Shown: positions 22,150-33,266 of the stretch, in pieces
Position numbering within the stretch: position 1 is the first letter of the stretch
Layout: each line of letters begins with the position of its first letter
NCBI GenBank assembly: GCA_024138015.1
Contig: JAMXBB010000003.1
Location: 17,737,498-17,801,497, forward strand
Reading direction: 5' to 3'
Source of the DNA: Lumnitzera littorea
Taxonomy: Eukaryota; Streptophyta; Magnoliopsida; Myrtales; Combretaceae
DNA length: 64,000 nt
Position numbers and translations under genes: made by a program
Notes under the pieces: generated by a model
The model's database searches: none
What the model was told of the DNA's origin: nothing
What the model saw: the letters and a program-made list of their open reading frames with translations, nothing else

Positions 22150-23390
22150 ATTAAGTAGCCATATGTGGGAACCCTTGGCACTTGAAGCATTTGATTTAGC
22201 TAGTCTTCCTACTAAACCCTTGCCCCTTTTCATACATTCGGGTCAGTACTACATCTTCAAGTTGACTTTTCTGCTTAGCTCTAACATCAACCCTTTTACT
22301 CGACTCGGTACTCGGTAAAGTCCGGTTACTTGCCTGCCCTGGTTAGCTAGTCCACATTTAGGTTGTTGCTCAGCTTCCTCTTTGCCTCTCTACACGCTGG
22401 GCAATCCTAATAGCTTCATCCATCATGTTAAATCATTGGAGTTCCACAATGTCTTAGATGTCTCCTCTTAACCCACTAACAAATCTTGAGACTGTTCGGG
22501 CTAATGGTTCCTCTACTTTGTATCGTATCATAAGCATTTGGAATTCCTGAACATACTCATCAATAGTTCGGCCTACTTGTCTCAACTCCTAAAGCCGAGT
22601 GAAAGTATCTCGGAGATATGTTTCTAGTACGAATCTGTTTTTGAGCACTCTCTTCATCTTAGGCCAGGTGTTAATCTCTCGATACCCTTATGTCCTTCTC
22701 ATGGCCTGAAAGTTCTTCCACCACATGGTGGTTTATCTGGATAATTCAACAGCAGCAATCCTCACTTTCTTGTTATCCTCATACTAGTAATAATCAAACA
22801 TACACTCTATCTTCTCTTCCTAATCCAGATACTCGTCAGTATTCCCAGATTCATTAAAACTCGAAATTTAAAGCTTCACATGGTTGGACGTTCTGGGGAC
22901 TTGTATACGCTCCTCTTTAACATACTCTTCTTCCTCCTTATCAAGCTCTCTTACGTCTATCATTTGCCTTACTTGTCTGCCAACTCTTCTACCTTGAAAT
23001 GGTTAAGCTGGGTTCTGACCTCTAACAGGTTGAGTAGCTTGTGGAGTGTTATATACAGCCTCAGTAGGTTGGTAAGATAGTGCATGAACAGCTCAGGTTA
23101 GATTTATTAAGAGGTTAGCTACCTCATTAAGCCTTTCGTAAGTGCTTTTAGAAGTTCCTTAAGACTGATGCCTGTGGTGGATAACTCTATTATCATTACC
23201 AGTACTAATATTCATATTTGGGTCTGTTATTTTTTTTTTTCTCACAGATTTAGAATTTAAAGAAACACTTCAGAAAGTGAATAACTAATAACACAGTAGA
23301 TAAATGAACTTAGTAACTGACTTTGTTTTACACAAGCAAAATAGAGCACAACAAGAATTCAAGAAGAACTAATTTTGGTTCACACAAAAC
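22150..23390 (-). pseudogene. Gag remnant of the inner gypsy element
   Basis: The minus strand carries retrotransposon-gag motifs at about 22440-22660 (LETYLRDTFTRL, a stop, ELRQVGRTIDEYVQEFQML, VEEPLARTVSRFVSGLR). A zinc knuckle follows at about 22155-22190 reading CFKCQGFPHMAT then a stop and Tyr where the final Cys should be. Several stops and frame changes interrupt it. The N-terminal part near 22900-23390 is barely recognisable. Confidence 0.7.
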
Positions 23391-23409
23391 CTCTAATCTA
23401 ATACCAAGA

Positions 23410-24266
23410 TGGTGCAAATAGTGACAAAAAATAGACAAGGCTGATCGCTGGATGGGTCTAAGCTTGTAAAAAGCTTAAAAAAGAGCTAATGGAGAAAGGT
23501 ACGAAAAAAGTGACAAAGGCGAATGGAGCTGTAAGCAAAAACCCACGAACAGTTCTAGAGGATATGACGCACCAAAGGAACTTTCAAGGACTTACGACAT
23601 AATTCGATATGATGCACAAATTAGTCCAGTGAGGTTACTTGCCACTTAACCTTACTTAAGAGAAATGATAAGAGTAATGCTGAGAGTAAATAAGCAGTGT
23701 TTACATAAGAAAGAAAGTACTTAAGTGTATTGAAAGTAATCTGATCATCTTATAACTACAAGTATAGGAGTATTTATACCCACAAACTAGGGCAACTTAC
23801 CCAAAAGGAAAAAGACAAAAAGAGCATTTCCTAAAGGGGCAATGTACATGTTATAAAGGGGCAAAAATGAATATATAAGGGAAATAATCATTGGTGCTAT
23901 AGATTCTACATGTGATACTGTATATGTGGCATTGCGGCATTAGTGGGGTTATTAGGAGATGCGGACAAAAAAGTACAGACAGATGGGCTTGTCTAGGTAG
24001 GGATGGCTTAATCAGTTTTGATTGACTCTCTCGGCTTCTCAGCAAGGAGGATGTCGAGTGATTAGCGACTCGGCAATAGAAGGTAATTGTCAACTTGGCA
24101 TGCCATAAAATAAAGGGCGGTCATACAGCATGGCATGAGAGGTGACTTGTCAAGAAAGTACTTGGCCTTGGTAGGAGTTGGTTGGAACATGAGGATTTGT
24201 CATGCTAGCCCCTCTAGTCTTCGGGCTCGACTGCGGGTCAAGGGTCTCGTAGCTTGATTCCCATCA
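23410..24266 (-). repeat. 5' LTR of the inner gypsy element
   Basis: 857 bp copy of 17899-18755. Relative to that copy it has lost more C and G to T and A in the stretch compared. It is followed on the minus strand by the primer-binding site and on the other side by target duplication CTTGG. Confidence 0.9.
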
Positions 24267-24271
24267 CTTGG

Positions 24272-25150
24272 GGGATAAATTTTTTGTCCTCTTCCTTAGA
24301 AAACATTCCTTGCTTCCTTATTCTCTTTATCAGGCCACAGTTTTAGCCAGTTGCTTAGTAACCTTCTAATGCAATTTCTAAAACTGCTTTGTACGCTGCA
24401 AACCTGATTGATTTTCTCTTTGGGAGAAAGTCAATAAACAACCTCGAAAGGTGACCTTCCTATCGAGTTATGAATAGAGCAATTGTAAGTAAACTCAATG
24501 ATAGGCAGGCATAGATCCTAATCATGTAGGTTCTTTCCAACAGTAGCTCAAAGGAAGTTGTTTACTATTCGGTTTACAACTTCTGTTTGGCCATCTATCT
24601 GGGGATAGTAAGAAGTATTGAACATAAGCATAGTGCTGAGCTTCTTCCATCAAGTCTGCAAGAAGAAGCTCATAAACTTTGAATTACGATCAGACACAAT
24701 ACTCCTTGGTACTCTATGCAGCCGTACAATCTCCTACAAAAGGAGGTTAACAACAAATAAAGCATAATTGGTTTTGTGGCAGGGGATGAAGTAGCTCATT
24801 TTGCCGAATCGATTGATCACCACCATAATAAAATCATGTCTCCATGGTGTTCTAGGTAAGCTGAACATGAAATCTGTGCTCAGATTGATTCATGGCTATT
24901 CAGATATGGGTAAAAGTGTATACTCTCCATATAGCTCCCTTCTTGCCTTGGCTTGTTTAAACACCTCACAATGCTTAAGAACCTTACACACATCCTTCAT
25001 CATCCCAAGTTAATAGAAATGTTCTTTTAGCAACTCGGCTGTTCTCTTCTTCCAAAGTGGCCGATTAAGCCTTTAGCATAGGCTTCTTGGATAAGTAATT
25101 GCTTAACAGACCTATTTAACCCACAAATTTGCTTTCCCTTCATCAGAAAC
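24272..25150 (-). pseudogene. Integrase core of the outer gypsy element
   Basis: Minus-strand fragments in order: LSTDFMFSLPRTPWRHDFIM, VVINRFGKMSYFIPCHKTN, VPRSIVSDRNSKFMSFF, QIDGQTEVVNRIVNNFL, FTYNCSIHNSIGRSPFEVVY and VFSKEEDKKFIPQ. The catalytic D (TDF), D (SDR) and E (QTEV) residues are all still visible, unlike the inner element, but stops and shifts interrupt the frame. The domain is cut after FIPQ by the inner element and continues at 17898. Confidence 0.8.
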
Positions 25151-25249
25151 CCTTGGCTCAAATAAAACCCATCCACTGCTCTTCTTATGTTGCATTTAGC
25201 TACTAAGGGTCTAAACTATGGATCATGCTCATATTAATTAGGTAGTGTA

Positions 25250-26600
25250 CTAAATGTAAGTATCTTAGCTTACAATGTTGTAATAAGAACATGCTGACAA
25301 GAAAGAGCATATGCCACGGTGTAAGCGCTTCTCTTTTTGTACTTAATGACATAGCAAAAAGTTTCTAGGAACTTGACCCATTTAGCATGATGTTAAGGAA
25401 GTTTTTGTTATCCTTTGAGATATTTGAGAGATTCATGATCTGTGTAAACAATGAGCTCTCTTGGTAGTAGGTAATGTTGTTAGTTCTGAAGGACTCTAAA
25501 GAAGGCATAAAATTCCTTGTCATATGTTAAGTAATTCAATGTGGCACCTCTAAGCTTCTCACTGAAATATGCAACTGGTTAGTGCTCTTGGATAAGAATA
25601 GCTCTAATGTTGGCTCTAGATGTATCACACTCTAATTTAAAAATTTTCTGAAAGTCGAGTAAAACAAGTACTAGGGTTGAAGTCAACTTGGAATTTATCT
25701 CATCAAAACACCTTTGAGCTTTCTTAGATCATTTGAATTTAGAGTTCTTCTTAGTCAGCTCGGTCAATAGGGTAGCTAAGGAACTAAAGTCCCGAATGAA
25801 TCTTTAATAGAATGAAGCTAGACCATGGAAACTCCTAACTTCTACAGCACTGGTTGGCATCGGCCATTCGAGAGTAGCTTGGACTTTCTCATCATCAACT
25901 CTGATTAGAAACAACATAACTAAGGAACATAACCTTGCTTTAGCAGAATACACACTTCTTTAAATTGCAGAATAATTGCTCGGCATGGAGAATATTAAAC
26001 ATAGATCTTAAGTACGGGAAATGAGAAATGAGGTTGGCACTATATATCAAATATCATTGAAGTACACAATGATGCATTTACTAATCAACAACCTCAAGAC
26101 ATGATTCATGAGCAGCATAAAGGTACTCGATGCTTTTGTAAGCCCAAATGGCATTACCATCCACTCGAAATTTTATTGAATCATCCGAACTCCTTGACTT
26201 CTACGTCTATCAATTTTTTATAGATCTATTTTTGAGTTCCTATAGACGAGAGATCATCCTTTGTTTTGAAAGCAATTTTCCACTCATCTGCAAGTCTCAT
26301 TCGTATCTTATGGTAGCCACTCTTCATATTAACCTTCAAAAATACTTGTATACCATGTAACTCATCAAGCATATCATCCAATCATAGGATCGAATATCGG
26401 TATATGATAGTGATTTTGTTGATTGCTTGGCTATTAATGCACATTCTATATGAGTCATTCTTTTATGGTACCAGGATAGCCAGCACAGCATAAGGGCTTA
26501 TGCTCTCTTGGACATATCTGGGTTTAATCAACTCATCAACTTGCTTCTTTAGCTCAGTTGCCTGCTAGGGATAGAGCTTGTAAGCTAGTTGGTTTAGCAA
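25250..26600 (-). pseudogene. Reverse transcriptase and RNase H of the outer gypsy element
   Basis: Recognisable minus-strand pieces are CIIVYFNDI (about 26050-26075; the YFDD motif with the first Asp changed to Asn), VDDEKVQATLEWPMPTSAVE, FHGLASFY and FIRDFSSLATLLTELTKKN in the RT connection, and VYTDHESLKYLKG in RNase H. Stops and shifts are frequent. Confidence 0.75.
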
Positions 26601-26916
26601 AGTAGTTCCCTGTTAGAGGTCGATGCAATGCTCTATCCTTTTAACAGGGGGTAAACTTTTCGACAGCTTATCAGGGAACAAGTTGGCATAATCTATGGAG
26701 CAATGTCTATACTTCAGTAGGTAAGGCTTTGGTGTCCCTCAACTTTAGAAGTCTCCTGACTAACAAGAGTACACACTCTTTCGTCTAGATATCTTTAGAA
26801 TATTGGGCTCGAAAAATCACTAAGGACTTCCTTTAGAGTGATTTGGTAATCTTCTCTTATGACTCTTGAACTTCTTTAGGGCTCATTGAGGTCAATATAA
26901 CCTTCTTCCCATCCTT

Positions 26917-27243
26917 CTAGAATATGTAGGTGTTTTTATATCCATCATGTAGTAACTTTAAATCAAATAGCCAGGATCGACTAAGTAATATGTATAAAGC
27001 ATGCATAGGTAGGATGTTGTATAGCACCTCATCCTTATATCTATCACCAACAATAATCGACACTTTGACTTGCTTGGCAACAAGTAGACCTCCCTTTTCA
27101 TTTAGCCAACGAATCTTATAAGGCTTAAGGTGAGGGTAAGTTGGCAATTTCAGGGCCTTCACCTCTCTTTGAGCTATAACATTGGTAGAACTCCCTTCGT
27201 CGATGATCAAGGTACATAGTTTGCCATTTACTTGGCAGTTCAT
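26917..27243 (-). pseudogene. Aspartic protease region of the outer gypsy element
   Basis: 108 open residues, starting MNCQVNGKLCTLIIDEGSST. Further motifs are NVIAQREVKALKL, LKPYKIRWLNEKGGLLVAKQ and the flap-like VLYNILPMHALYILLSRSWL. The active-site triad D-S/T-G appears as DEG, so the enzyme is probably dead even where the frame is open. It aligns residue by residue with the inner element's protease (LKPYKLHWLSEKG), showing close kinship. Confidence 0.75.
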
Positions 27244-27439
27244 ATGGAAGAGGTTCTCCTTCTACTCATTCTCATCAAAGACAAAGGTACTGGGAGATCT
27301 TTGTACTACCATACAGTAGTCTACCATTTTAAGTCAGGTCATGGCATCTAAATCTTTATGAAATTCCTCCAGCAGTTGATCAACTCCTACTTCTTCCTCA
27401 CCTTCACTAGCACTCTCCACCTCAAACTAAGGTTTGTCT

Positions 27440-28400
27440 CCCTTAATGGTCATGACACATCAGTTTAGGCATTGATTAGCTACATGTCCAAAACTAAGGC
27501 ACTTGAAATATTTTATCTCTTGAGTCTTTCTTCTTGAGCTCTAACATTGGTCCTTCTTGACCTCAAGCTCCTTGGCCTTGCTCTTACTTCGGCCATCATC
27601 TGGTTTGCTTGGCACCCGACCTCGGTAGTCCACCTCAAAACTGTATTGAGCTAGGTCACATCTTCTTCGACTTAGTAAGCCAGGTCAGTTGTTTTGTGCT
27701 TAGCTAAGCTGGTTTCTCCTTTGCCTTTCTACCATTTAGGTTACTGAGATGACTTCATCCAGACTTCTTAGCCTTAGCAACTCTACTACATTACCAATCT
27801 CAGTCCTTAGTCTAAAAATGAACTTCGCTATGGTCTGTACCTCAGGCTTATCTACTTCGCATCAAATCATTAGCAATTGAAATTCTCAAATGTATTCGTC
27901 CACTAATCGATTACCTTATCTCAGGTCTTAGAGACGTTGGAAAGTGTCTTGTTCATAGTGTTAGGGGACAAACCTACTCCTTAGAACTCTCTTCATCTCA
28001 TTCGATGTTTGAATTTCACGTTAAGCTCTCTAATGTACATGCTGCAATTTCTTCCACTACATTGCTGCATATTAAGAAAATTCTAATGTAGCTACTTGAA
28101 TATGAATAGCATCCTCGTAATCATAGAAGTCAAATATCTTTTCAATCTTTTCTTTCTAGTCCAAATAGTTATCAGCATTACCAGAATCATTAAAACTCAA
28201 AATCTACACTTTAAGATGCTCGGCTCCTCTAGGAGCTTTAAGCTCATGTTCTTCGAATTCATCATATTGCTCCTTCTCTTCATATTCCTTAACTTCATCC
28301 AACTTTAGTCTCCTCTTCATAACCCTTCCAACATGTCGGGGTGGAACTGGTTTCACAGTAATTGCTTTAGGTACACGTTGCTCACTCATTTATCTTCTCG
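27440..28400 (-). pseudogene. Gag remnant of the outer gypsy element
   Basis: The knuckle near 27455-27510 reads YFKCLSFGHVANQC, with the first Cys changed to Tyr. Upstream the frames show the gag core near 27730-28060, and a charged stretch VPPRHVGRVMKRRLKLDEVK at 28204-28389. No continuous frame exists. Confidence 0.65.
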
Positions 28401-28796
28401 ACCTTATTTGACAACTCTCTCTTGGGGCTTAGCCTCTACTGCCCTCTGTACAGAAATAGCCAGATTAGCTACAATAGTAACAAGGTCTTGTATTTGCTCG
28501 TTAGTAATTCATGGGGTCTATTGAGTAACATTGTCGTGACAAAAAGCATCACTCTCAGCATCATTAATCTCCCCCTTGTACATGGGATTCGACATTTCTT
28601 AATATAAACTTCAAAAAGTTTACTATTCAATAGAAGATTCTCACACAACTTCGACAATACGACTTTACACAGCAACTTAAGAACTTGCTCTGTTTTCCAC
28701 TTGAGAAATAGAGTATAATAGAACATATACACTAGCAAGAAATGTTTCAACCCTAAGCTTTTGACCGCAACCTCAAAATCTAATACTAGGATTATA

Positions 28797-29764
28797 TGAT
28801 TTACCTAAAAGCTTAGTAATAACTATGGCTTACAGTTGGGAGTAGTAACTAAGCGGGCCCTTCAAGATATCGAAGAAGATGGAATGGAAAGGTTGTCAAC
28901 ATAGTAGCTTTTATGAAGCTGCTCAGAGGACATATAAACGAACGTTACATGACTAAGCACTTTGCTTACTATGAATCGTAAGCTGGTACTAAGGTTTACT
29001 CGCTACTAATCTCGAGCTACTTAGCAAAATTAGATAAGAGTATACGAAATGTAGTTGGAGAAGGGTTTCTAATAAGAATAAGTATATTCAATATCTGTGA
29101 TGGTGTAATTATCCATACAACTATAGTAAAAGGACTATTTATAGTATGTCTTTTAGGGAAACAATACAAATAAGGAAAATTATACAAAAGACGATGCAAG
29201 ACAGAGATTCCTAATATGCTAGAAGAGGGTAAATAAGAGAAAGAACAAAAAAGAATATAGTACACGTGTTAGAAAAAGTAGGGATAGGTAGTAGCCTGTT
29301 AATGGGCTCGTATTTAGGAGTTATGGGGCGCTATGGATGTTTCGAATGGATGTTGGAGCTGTTGTTGGGGAGTTGTATTAGGAGTTTTCGAGGCGATTGA
29401 AGGATGTTGTAGTTCAATAGGTTGGAAAAGTAGAGTTCGATATATAATCACTTTGGCCTTGGCACTCGGCAAGTTGGCCTTAGCATTCGGTGACTTTGTA
29501 TGTTGGAAAAGAAGGGCTCAATGTATAGTAGGCTTGGACTTAGAGCTCAATAGGTCGGCTTTGGCATTAGGTAAGTTGGTGACTAGGCAGGGGTCTAAGT
29601 AGAGCAGAGTACGTTTGAGCTGGGACTTCAAAGAGTTTGCCCATAGTTCTTTCGGGTATAAGAGCTCGTCCTTGGTAGGCTGATGAGAGGTAATCCTTCT
29701 GGTGAGAGATTGGAGGCCTCAGAGATGGGCGTGAGTGAAGGGTTTGGAGGTTGGCAATCCATCA
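28797..29764 (-). repeat. 5' LTR of the outer gypsy element
   Basis: Pairs with 17016-17720 from its left end to about 29468 and continues to CCATCA at 29764, next to CATTT. The extra part contains imperfect ~21-bp tandem units (ttggccttggcactcggcaa, ttggccttagcattcggtga, a third near 29555) that the other LTR lacks. A primer-binding site relic (minus strand TAGTATTAGATT) sits at 28777-28796. Confidence 0.7.
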
Positions 29765-29810
29765 CATTTTGCTTATGGTAACCAGGGGGGGTTAACCTTG
29801 TACAGAGCAT

Positions 29811-30190
29811 TTGGGATTAGAAGATTGGGCCTTGTTCCATAACTATGTCTTATGTTGGCCAAGAATGATGGACAATTGTTGTGAATACTTAGGATTAGAG
29901 AAATAGGCCTCTTTCCACAATGGATTCCTAAGCTAGCTAAGAAGGTCAGATAATTGTTAAGAGCAACCAAGATTAGAGGATTGGGCCTCGTTCAACAAAG
30001 GATTCCCATTTTGCTTACTATGAGCAGCAAGGTTTACTATGTTGGGATTAGCTTGGGAATGCGATTGAAAATATCTGTGTTTGTCTTTCAACCCTCCCAG
30101 TGTGCATAAAATGCTAAAGGGGTTAACCCTATAGGGAACACCTAGGGTTTAAGGTTATGGGCTCGACCCACAATGATGTAATAGTTTTAA
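29811..30190. repeat. Tandem array of ~80-bp units
   Basis: Three successive units start near 29811, 29890 and 29970 around the core gattagaggattgggcctc followed by gttccacaatggattcc. A weaker fourth lies near 30138-30190 and another copy lies left of the gypsy insertion (about 16935-17015). Units differ by many substitutions. The array has no reading frame; it may be the non-coding region of an older gypsy element whose gag lies just to the right. Confidence 0.65.
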
Positions 30191-30499
30191 GGAGAGTTAT
30201 GCTAATTGGAATGCGATGTGGATGAGTTATCCTATTGGTTAGTTCTAAGAAAACTAGTTTGCTTATATTAACAAGAGTGAGAAGAAAGCTTAACAATTTC
30301 ACTATTCATAAAAACTTTAATAAATCTTTTAGGTAGTGACTATGTAATAACTAATTATCAATCTTTCATGTATAGTAGAATTAGATGATAAACCATTTTT
30401 TTAACTATTAACTTTGGCTACATTTTAAGGAAACATTCCATTTAGTTAATTAGTCCATTGGAAGCCATTTTATTATTGGAAGTTGTGATGATGGGATGT

Positions 30500-31200
30500 A
30501 CAGGTTCAATATGCTTCTGTTGGGCAAGTCTTGCAGCCTCATAGTGGCATTGCTAAATATATCCTTTAAGGAAGCTACGTCTGGCTTCTTTGATGGCATT
30601 TTTCAGTATGCAATATTTTATGTGTTGTAGCCCATTTTCTTATGGAAATTACAGTCTTTGTTCGGGTTCCTTCCAGTAGGGTTGCCCTTCATTTTGTCAA
30701 GTTAGGGAAAGATACCTTTTATTCTAACTTCTAAGAGTATTTGCCTAAGGGATCTATTTAAGGGGTAGGGTCTCAGTAAGTGGGAATGTTAGATCTGCTT
30801 CTTCCTAGATTCCCATCTCGAGGTGTACTCTTATTGCCTTTAAGACCAGGGTCATCTTTGGTGGAGTTGTGATTTTTGTCATTTTTCTTGCTTGTCATGT
30901 CATGCTCAGCTTTTCGTTGAGCATTAATGTTGTCCTCCATAATGATATACTTTGAGGCCTTCTCCTGAAACTCATCAAATTCTTTAGTGGGTGCTTAACC
31001 ATTAATTTGAAGAAGTTGCTAGATGCTTTAATGCCATTGACAATAGTGTATAGAGCGACGTTTACGTCGACATTAGATATGTCGATCAATGTAGCATTAA
31101 TACACACGAGGTAATCATAGATAAGCTTGTTGAACATTGTGTAATTAGTTAGAGAGAGGGTGAGTTTTTCATTGGCACTCATTTGCTACAAAGTGATGGT
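30500..31200 (-). pseudogene. Gag remnant of a gypsy element (Tat/Athila style)
   Basis: On the minus strand at 30895-31182 an open stretch reads MSANEKLTLSLTNYTMFNKL, then LIDISNVDVNVALYTIVNGI and FFKLMVKHPLKNLMSF. This is the retrotransposon-gag core (Q...ESL..Y...FN......I.....VA..AF..GL......F..L...P.T...L). Further on (about 30620-30690) NKDCNFHKKMGYNT matches the incomplete zinc knuckle of Tat-type gag (C.FH...GHDTE.C). Stops are frequent and no pol follows, so it is either a truncated element or a gag-only derivative. Confidence 0.6.
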
Positions 31201-31959
31201 GGAATTGATTGGAGAGCTTATTAAAGCTGCTTATGGAGATTGTCTTTGAAGTGTTGTATAATGTTGAGGATGCCCTTTTCATGGTGCTTAGAAAAAAGCC
31301 TTACATGAGATTGCATCATTGTAACCATGCAAACTCATCATGGTGTAAAAATGGTTTTGGTGGCCATTAGGGTTAGCAATTCCATCATATGAGTCTAATC
31401 TTAGAAGGTGAATGGAGGTGGTTGAATTTCAGATTCAATCACTCTAATAAAGGGAGATTAGCTAATAGTAAGTTTGCTTATAAGGTCGTTTTTTTAACTC
31501 CTTTAATTCAGAGAGATAACTAATGAATTGGCTAATTACTTCTAGTTTCTTATCAACAAGAAACAAGTACGAATTAGCCTCAGAAGCAGTACATTAGTTG
31601 TTTCAAATTAGAGTCGAAGCATAAGTTCGTGAAGCTTTTGGAGGTGGTATTGGTGGGACTTAAGATTTATTGAATATTCATAGGCGTATGATTGTACCAT
31701 GTTAGGAAAGTGGATCACATTCTAAGATATGCTTGAAGGAATCTCAAGATCTCTCCTTAACTACCTAAATGCTCATATGAACTTACTAAGTGGTAGGTTG
31801 AGCTCTAGAATCTTGACTCGACCTAATAAGATAGTTTGTAGGAGGGGGACTTTCTACAGATATTTATTGAGGTTGATCGAGTTCTATAGAGCTCAGTCTA
31901 GGCTTATGTAAGGTCAATTAAGGCTTAAGGAGCTCGACCTATAGTCCAAGAGGTTGCTC
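31200..31959. other. Unassigned stretch between gag relic and copia LTR
   Basis: No protein similarity on either strand. A 60-codon open frame at 31729-31911 has no recognisable motif and is treated as chance. It may be leader or LTR of the element carrying the gag relic. Confidence 0.4.
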
Positions 31960-32735
31960 TTGTCTTGGGCTTCTATTTTCGCGATAGCTTATCAATAGTT
32001 TAGATCTCATTATATGAGATCTATATGGTCTAACCAAAAAGAAGAAAGATAATGCTAGTGAAACTTTGATTAGATTCCTCTTAGTGAGATATGGATGAAC
32101 TTAGGACGATAGTAGAAAACACTTTGTTTGGACGAAGTGGTGAGGGATCCAAAGGAAGTGGTTACTCTATAGAATTTTGCATAACTTTTTGCATGAAAAA
32201 ACAACTTTATCTCAAGTAATTATCTTGTTTCAAACATTTGGGATGTGTTACTTCATGTTAGGTAGTTTATATAGTTTGGTAACAAATTTAATTGCAATCT
32301 AATGCTTAAAATTCAATTTCTCAAGGATTATGACACTTGTGAGTATCATAAAGTATTGTAATTTTTGAAATTATACTTATTACGTAACCTTGTGTTTAAA
32401 GCAGATTATGCATGAACTTTCACTAATTTCTCCAATCTCTTTCCATAAAAAGCTCTCAAAAAAATATCATCTTTGTTAAAATTCTTCTTGTAGTTTGGAA
32501 ACTTAGAGAATCACTATTCAAATTTTTAGACTTCTTTTCATTATATCATAAGATAATTCTGCATTTTGACAATTTCCATCATAATCTAATATGAGAGGCA
32601 TTATATTTTCTAAGGAAAGCGATATATCCTACCTCTAAGCCATTGTTTTAGATTCTAGTTTTATATGCTCTTAACCATCTTCCTAATAATCTTATAAAAT
32701 TTAATTATAGCTATTGAACTAACATCATTCTTTGA
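31960..32735 (+). repeat. 5' LTR of the old copia element (approximate ends)
   Basis: Best matching core: gggatgtgttacttcatgtt (32240) against ggatgtgttactttatgtta (44273), followed by shared words atgcttaa, aattatacttatt, tttcactaattt, aaaaatatca, gagaggcatta and aaggaaag to about 32660. Weaker similarity extends left. Confidence 0.6.
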
Positions 32736-32769
32736 GCAATGAACTAAAACTTCATCAAATTAGATAGAT

Positions 32770-33257
32770 TAGATAGAATGAACTTCAACTATTTAAAGGA
32801 CAAGATGCATTCCTTGCCATTGATGCTCAACATAGCTTATGTCTTTGATTTAAGAAGGTTAACTAATTCAAGATTCGAAAGAGGATACAAGCCTTAAAGA
32901 GATGGAAAAATTAGAGATAGCCAAAAAGAAACATAGAAATGATGAGTTTACTTGTGGAGGCTATATATTTCACACTTTAGTAGATAACTTTTATGATCTC
33001 TACATGTCCATAAATTCCCTAATAGAAATATAAAAGTTCTTAAAGAAAAATATAATACTGAGAGATGAGGTACATTCAAGTTTATTATGTTAAAATACTT
33101 TGACTTCAAGATGCTAAATAATATTTTTGTTTTAGACCAAGTTCATGAGTTACAAGTGTTAGTCAACTGACTTCGTGACCAGTGTACTTGAGGGACTTTA
33201 GGTGGAGGCAATTTAATCAAAGTTGCCTCATAGTTGCGATGTTTATAGGAAGAAGAT
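32770..33257 (+). pseudogene. Copia gag, first part
   Basis: Reads FNYLKDKMHSLPLM (about 32790), LNIAYVFDLRR, then DEFTCGGYIFHTLVDNFYDL, YMSINSLIEI and, after shifts, TKFMSYK and KLPHSCDVYRKKILHL up to 33266. This is the UBN2-type gag of copia elements (C.G.IL..L.D.LYD.Y.......IW..L; LP.SW..YRKKLLH). The frame is cut within YRKKILH by the DNA element. Confidence 0.7.
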
Positions 33258-33266
33258 ATTGCATTT
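33258..33266 (+). repeat. Left target duplication of the DNA element
   Basis: ATTGCATTT, matching ATTGCATAT at 35167-35175 in eight of nine bases. Confidence 0.7.

Larger units (their letters stand above)
17899..24266 (-). mobile_element. Inner Ty3/gypsy LTR retrotransposon nested in the outer integrase
   Basis: A complete but dead minus-strand element of 6368 bp flanked by CTTGG at 17894-17898 and 24267-24271. Its LTRs (17899-18755 and 23410-24266) are both 857 bp. Next to the 5' LTR (right side) lies a primer-binding site complementary to initiator tRNA-Met (minus strand TTGGTATTAGATT, 23391-23409). Next to the 3' LTR is a purine tract AGAGGGAA (about 18756-18765). Domain order is gag, protease, reverse transcriptase, RNase H, integrase. 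Comparing the first ~97 LTR bases by eye gives 12 differences, 11 of them transitions, so it is old and methylation-decayed. It belongs to the same broad lineage as its host element. Confidence 0.9.
17016..29764 (-). mobile_element. Outer Ty3/gypsy LTR retrotransposon, interrupted by a second one
   Basis: A minus-strand element flanked by CATTT at 17011-17015 and 29765-29769. Joining the flanks recreates CCCATTTTGCTTA, which also occurs intact in the neighbouring repeat unit at 30007-30019, strong support for these borders. Order on the minus strand: LTR (28797-29764), primer-binding site (28777-28796), gag (about 28390-27440), protease (27243-26917), reverse transcriptase and RNase H (about 26600-25250), integrase (about 25150-24272, then 17898-17729 beyond the nested element), LTR (17720-17016). 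Without the insert it is about 6.4 kb. All domains carry stops or frame breaks. Confidence 0.85.

Noticed and set aside
28204..28389. Minus-strand 61-codon frame as a separate small gene
   Set aside because: It lies where the outer gypsy gag N-terminus should be and is charged like gag, so it is treated as part of that relic.
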